From positions 143,498-207,497 of the forward strand of contig URKA01000001.1 in assembly GCA_900548345.1 (NCBI GenBank): a DNA stretch of 64,000 bases, read 5' to 3'. This stretch comes from an uncultured Paraprevotella sp. (GTDB lineage Bacteria > Bacteroidota > Bacteroidia > Bacteroidales > Bacteroidaceae). The translations under genes were made by a program, and so were the position numbers. A model generated the notes under the pieces. It worked only from the letters and a program-made list of their open reading frames with translations. It had not been told where the DNA came from and searched no databases. Below are positions 60,658 to 64,000 of the stretch, in pieces; within the stretch, counting starts at the first letter, position 1; every line of letters begins with the position of its first letter.

Positions 60658-61689
60658 ACGTCAGTTCGATATAAGTATTAAAATTATTCGTTTGAATATT
60701 AGGAACATAGCGATAAAAGTATTAAATTTATAGTGCTCAATTATAACATTTAAACGATTACCACTATGTTCTCAGAGGCTAAAGTTACAGAGATTTATTG
60801 TATGGCAGACGATTTTTGCAAGGAATTTGCTACCCAACAAGAAAAATATATGATTAAGGATACATCCCATAAGCATCGTAACAAGCCCAACCGTATGAGT
60901 GATGCGGAAATTATGGTTATTCTCATCCTGTTTCATTCCGGCGGTTTTCGATGCTTCAAACACTATTATCAGGAATATATCTGCAAGCATCTGACCCATC
61001 TGTTTCCCAAACGTGTGTCTTATAACCGATTTGTTGAATTGGAGAAAGAAGTGTTGCTCCCACTGACAATCTTCATCAAACAGGTACTTTTAGGGACTTG
61101 CACGGGAATCAGTTTTGTGGATTCCACTCCCTTGCGTGTGTGTCGTAACCAACGCATATTGATTCATAAGACATTTAAAGGGCTCGCCGAGAGAGGGAAA
61201 TGCTCGATGGGATGGTTCTTTGGGTTTAAATTGCATCTGATAATCAATGATAAAGGCAAAATTCTCAATTTTATGTTCACTACGGGAAATGTAGATGATC
61301 GAGAACCTTTGAAACAGGAACGCTTCTTAGATAATATAAAAGGAAAACTGTGTGCCGACAAAGGGTATATCGGACAGGCATTGTTTGAAACTCTTTTTCT
61401 TGATGGCATACAATTGATAACCAAAGTAAAGAATAAAATGAAGAATTCCTTGATGAGCATTGCCGATAAAATCCTGTTAAGGAAACGTGCCTTGATTGAA
61501 ACGGTTAATGATGAACTGAAGAATATCGCACAGATAGAGCACTCAAGACACCGATCTTTCAACAACTTCATTGCGAATGCCCTCTCGGCAATTGCAGCAT
61601 ATTGCTTTTTTGAGAAGAAGCCTGCCATTGATATCGAATTCATCAAAGACAGGCAACTTGCATTGTTTTGAATTATATCGAACTGACGT
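60658..61689 (+). mobile_element. Intact IS982-family insertion sequence
   Basis: A 1032-bp element with perfect 17-bp terminal inverted repeats: ACGTCAGTTCGATATAA at 60658-60674 and its complement at 61673-61689. It is flanked by a 6-bp direct repeat TAATTA (60652-60657 and 61690-61695), which looks like the target duplication (the flanking bases TTAATTAA are palindromic, so the exact boundary could move by 1-2 bp). One full-length transposase gene occupies most of it. It is inserted between a -7 promoter box (61722-61715) and the lipoprotein remnant. Confidence 0.88.
60766..61671 (+). CDS. IS982-family transposase
   Basis: A 301-residue DDE transposase that mobilises the surrounding IS. 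Acidic catalytic residues appear in order: SFVDSTPLRVCRNQR (first Asp), LCADKGYIGQALF (second Asp) and RALIETVNDELKNIAQIEHS (Glu). The N-terminal region contains RMSDAEIMVILILFHSGGFR, typical of IS982. There are no frameshifts or stops, so the enzyme may be active. The start ATG 60766 lies 108 bp inside the left end. Confidence 0.93.
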   Translation: MFSEAKVTEIYCMADDFCKEFATQQEKYMIKDTSHKHRNKPNRMSDAEIMVILILFHSGGFRCFKHYYQEYICKHLTHLFPKRVSYNRFVELEKEVLLPLTIFIKQVLLGTCTGISFVDSTPLRVCRNQRILIHKTFKGLAERGKCSMGWFFGFKLHLIINDKGKILNFMFTTGNVDDREPLKQERFLDNIKGKLCADKGYIGQALFETLFLDGIQLITKVKNKMKNSLMSIADKILLRKRALIETVNDELKNIAQIEHSRHRSFNNFIANALSAIAAYCFFEKKPAIDIEFIKDRQLALF

Positions 61690-61714
61690 TAATTAATATT
61701 TATGGTTTCAGTGA

Positions 61715-61722
61715 CAAAGTTA
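61715..61722 (-). promoter_or_regulatory. -7 box cut off from its gene by the IS
   Basis: TAACTTTG (minus strand) fits TAnnTTTG. Without the IS it would lie about 36 bp from the ATG of the lipoprotein remnant at 60641. A -33 box is not clear. Confidence 0.4.
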
Positions 61723-61931
61723 CAGAATGCGATTTAACTATGACTGTTTTTTTTATTCGCATGACAAATAACATAACAGGCATTATATTGCGATTTACCA
61801 CTTAGGTAAAATGCAGAACATTCGCAATCGTAATAAAAGGACGATTGGAAGAACAATACAACTTTTAAAATCAAAGAATACCAAGAGCTTCTTTCAGCTT
61901 TCTTACTCCTTCTCTCTCACGCGCGCGCGTT

Positions 61932-62245
61932 ACAGGGAGTTTTCACAAAAAAGCCTTCATGGGTTCAGACTTATTGATTATCAAATAATTAAAACATACC
62001 CATCCTTCAGCCTACTTTCAGAAAAGTGCACCTGTGTGCATTTGATTGTTGACCTGTCGGCAATCGAATGCACACAGGTCTGCATTTCATCGCACACAGG
62101 TCCGCATTTTCGGTTACTCCCCCAACCACTTTTGAGGAAAACCCACTCAATATCATGAAACAAGTCTGAAGGATACACACGAGACAAACACCTGTGAATC
62201 AACAAGTCTGAACCCATGAATACCTTTTTCAAAAAAACTCCTGTG
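61932..62245. repeat. MITE-like element with about 50-bp imperfect terminal inverted repeats
   Basis: The sequence 61932-61983 (ACAGGGAGTTTTCACAAAAA, then GCCTTCATGGGTTCAGACTT) is repeated inverted at 62191-62245 with about 80% identity. The central TTCATGGGTTCAGACTT is perfect. Between the arms lie the ACCTGTGT hairpin (62030-62079), two tandem 21-22-bp units of CACACAGGTCYGCATTT (62071-62113), and no coding frame. This is typical of a small non-autonomous element. The neighbouring spacer 61723-61931 holds no supported gene and includes a CG-repeat (61918-61929). Confidence 0.55.
62030..62079. repeat. 19-bp inverted repeat ACCTGTGTGCATT(T/C)GATTG
   Basis: Arms 62030-62048 and 62061-62079 pair at 18 of 19 positions around a 12-nt loop. 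The same core word occurs in the inverted repeat at 20131-20164. No T tract follows. Confidence 0.7.
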
Positions 62246-62297
62246 GTATATATATAAACAAACATTCAGACTGCAACACACATCTTACGCTGCTAAA

Positions 62298-62520
62298 TCA
62301 TGTGTCAAACTTTTTACCGGATACCGAAACTGAACCTTTTTCCATCTTCATTTCTATCCGTTTCCATCGGGTCGAAACCGTACTGCAACTTTGACAAACC
62401 ATAAGGGCTATGTCCTTGGTCCGCACATTCAGTTTGAACAGACAGCAATACATAAGGTCATCGTTTGTCAGTGTGGGTGTGAGGCATCGCAATCCTTCGG
62501 CAAATCCACCAAAACAAATG
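62298..62520 (-). pseudogene. C-terminal remnant of an HTH regulator
   Basis: The minus-strand frame ends with PTLTNDDLMYCCLFKLNVRT, then KDIALMVCQSCSTVSTRWKR. This resembles the C-terminal LuxR-like DNA-binding helices of Bacteroidetes TPR-type regulators (pattern LTxDDLxxCCLxxLxxxTKDIAxMVxxSxxxVxTRxxRI). No N-terminal part is present; the frame upstream overlaps a transposase remnant on the other strand. It is probably debris left by insertion or deletion. Confidence 0.5.
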
Positions 62521-62542
62521 TTGCAGACTGCAATGAAGTGCG

Positions 62543-62809
62543 TACGGCTCTCGTCTTTTGCCAAAAGATGCATATAATCAAGACAAGGGGATAAGACGTT
62601 TAGAAAAGGCTTATAAACGAGGGGCATTCACCAAGGACAACATAAACAAGCGCGGTTATAACAAGTTCCTTCGCATGGAAGGAGATGTTTCGGTATCAAT
62701 CAACTACGATAAGTTGGAGGCTGACGCTCAGTGGGACGGGCTTAAGGGATATCTGACCAATACCGATATACCGGTAAGCGACGTGTACACTGCATATCAT
62801 AACCAGTGA
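62543..62809 (+). pseudogene. IS1634-type transposase remnant
   Basis: About 85 codons encode DAYNQDKGIRRLEKAYKRGA, then NINKRGYNKFLRMEGDVSVS and WDGLKGYLTNTDIPVSDVYT, ending YHNQ and a TGA. Intact IS1634-family transposases show the same segment followed by WKVEKAFR, so the TGA replaces the Trp codon. Neither the N-terminal nor C-terminal part is present. The spacer 62810-62963 shows no gene. Confidence 0.7.
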
Positions 62810-62963
62810 AAGGTGGATAACAAAAAAACGTTCTTATCGAAATCCGGCATTATCGAGTCCGGATTGATCTCAGCAAGACATTTATTGATTACAATATCGA
62901 AGTTACAGATTTTATCCATGCATCATTGCTTACATTAACTATCAATGTTGTGAATATCAAAAC

Positions 62964-64000
62964 TTATGGTCTCAAACATCCAATCGGCACAACATACACT
63001 CCATCTGTTCGTTTATAAGCAAAGTCACCAACACCTGTCAGCACCATACAAAAAGCTGGGGCTTTCATTCGAGAGGTGTCTATGATATTTGAAAGAGCCA
63101 TTAAGGTTTTTGCACCGTCCTCAATCAACTTTTCTCCACCCAATTTTATTTCAATAAGACCATACGAACCATTACGCAAATGTACCACAGCATCGCATTC
63201 CAAACCGTTCTTGTCTCTATAATGATAAACAGAACCATCCAGGGCATCTGCATAAACCCGAAGATCCCGGACACACATTGTTTCAAAAAACAACCCAAAT
63301 GTATTCAGGTCATTAATTAAATCATTAGGACCTAGACCAAGAGCAGCCACGCCAACTGACGGGTCAACATAGTACCTTGTATCTGATGTGCGAACAGCAG
63401 TTTTACTCCTTAAGTTGGGATTCCACGCAGGCATATCCTCAATTACGAATATTTTCCGCAAAGCAGTGAGATATGAATCTATTGTTTCATCACTGACATC
63501 TTCCGGCTCATTTGTTGATATATCTGCAAGTATTGTTGCAATACTTGCTTGTGCCCCTTGATGCCTGGCATAGGAACGCATAATTCTCTTTGCTCGTTCT
63601 GCATCACGTTTTACATTATCAACTCGTGATATATCTCTATTCGTAATAGCCTTATAATATTCTGCTGCTTGCAACAGAGCCGCCTTTTCTGTTTTCTTTT
63701 GTAAAGTCTTAGGCCACCCTCCACGGCAAACAACAAATGCCAGCATCGGCAATGTAAGTTTATTCAAGGCTCCTATCTTATCCGGGGCAAGGAACAGTTC
63801 CGACAGACTTATATCACCTGTAGAATCCCCTGATTCCCACAAACTCATAGGACGCATGGCGAGCCATCCATATCTTCCAGTACCTGTGTGGCGAATTTCC
63901 TTAGCTTCGACAGGTACAGCAGAACCTGTAAGCATAAACTGCCCATCTTCATCTCGGTGATCTACTTCAAACCGAATAGCATCCCAAAATTGAGGAACTT
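62964..64000 (-). CDS. AAA ATPase with DUF4143 (5' end cut by window edge)
   Basis: The right window edge cuts the N-terminus, so the P-loop is not seen. The visible 345 residues begin VPQFWDAIRFEVDHRDEDGQ, then FMLTGSAVP (sensor-like LTGS), and include LPMLAFVVCRGGWP. The C-terminal DUF4143 domain (about 190-330) has LRKIFVIEDMPAWNP, TRYYVDPSVGVAAL, FETMCVRDLRVYA, YHYRDKNGLECDAVV and YGLIEIKLGG. The late Asp, Glu and Lys pattern (DAVV ... IEIK) resembles a PD-(D/E)XK nuclease core seen in this family. Its biological role is unclear. It follows scrambled accessory DNA. Confidence 0.88.
   Translation of the reverse strand, partial: VPQFWDAIRFEVDHRDEDGQFMLTGSAVPVEAKEIRHTGTGRYGWLAMRPMSLWESGDSTGDISLSELFLAPDKIGALNKLTLPMLAFVVCRGGWPKTLQKKTEKAALLQAAEYYKAITNRDISRVDNVKRDAERAKRIMRSYARHQGAQASIATILADISTNEPEDVSDETIDSYLTALRKIFVIEDMPAWNPNLRSKTAVRTSDTRYYVDPSVGVAALGLGPNDLINDLNTFGLFFETMCVRDLRVYADALDGSVYHYRDKNGLECDAVVHLRNGSYGLIEIKLGGEKLIEDGAKTLMALSNIIDTSRMKAPAFCMVLTGVGDFAYKRTDGVYVVPIGCLRP

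Noticed and set aside
61811..62158. Plus-strand frame across the MITE-like element
   Set aside because: It runs through inverted repeats and a CG run, and has no recognisable domain.

Overview
The window looks like a chromosomal segment of a gut or oral Bacteroidales bacterium (Bacteroidaceae or Prevotellaceae). Supporting signs are Bacteroidetes promoters (TTTG, about 20 bp, then TAnnTTTG), fimbrillin and BspA-type surface lipoproteins, a hybrid-two-component-like carbohydrate sensor, DUF4271 next to hemD, and a C-terminal tail of the form VYxLxGxxV...GIYI...K on secreted enzymes, which is common in Prevotella-like genomes. No species call is possible from the sequence alone.

Region 1 (1-18.4 kb) is a pectin side-chain degradation locus. 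A GH97 enzyme (cut by the left edge) is divergent from a membrane sensor with a propeller, a Y_Y_Y domain and an AraC domain but no kinase or receiver. Downstream runs a plus-strand operon: a large secreted protein of unknown function, a PL11 rhamnogalacturonan lyase, a GH30, a GH2 and a protein carrying three GH43 domains. No susC/susD pair lies inside the window. A related giant GH51-LamG-GH43 protein lies at 25.6-30.9 kb. Together they fit attack on rhamnogalacturonan I and its arabinan or galactan side chains.

Region 2 (18.4-25.5 kb) is housekeeping: tRNA-Gln with a shared bidirectional terminator, tyrS, tatD-like/yidD/rnpA, and the operon metK-LOG-DUF4271-hemD. metK is preceded by a SAM-II type riboswitch.

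Region 3 (30.9-41.7 kb, minus strand) is a tight operon: three fimbrillin-type lipoproteins (one fused to BspA repeats, a BACON domain and an M64 metallopeptidase), two exported proteins, a BspA lipoprotein, a small unknown protein and a Ser/Thr kinase with a membrane anchor.

Region 4 (41.7-52.0 kb, minus strand, visibly AT-richer) is the most unusual part. It holds a phospho-signalling cassette of four FHA proteins (one joined to a degenerate vWA domain, one to a CD225/dispanin membrane domain, one to a zinc knuckle, one to a coiled coil), a PP2C phosphatase, two Ser/Thr kinases (one with an extracytoplasmic SUMF1-like domain), DUF2752 and two secreted proteins. There are no type VI secretion structural genes. 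It recalls TerY-P-type vWA/kinase/phosphatase triads.

Region 5 (52.1-64 kb) is accessory and scrambled. It has a three-gene hipB/hipA-N/hipA-C module with four helically phased operator-like repeats, a fulvocin C-related lipoprotein, frameshifted and truncated genes, a transglutaminase-like and a BspA protein, a papain-like lipoprotein, an O-antigen ligase split from its TPR tail by one base, an intact IS982-family element, a MITE-like inverted-repeat element, transposase and regulator remnants, and a DUF4143 ATPase cut by the right edge.
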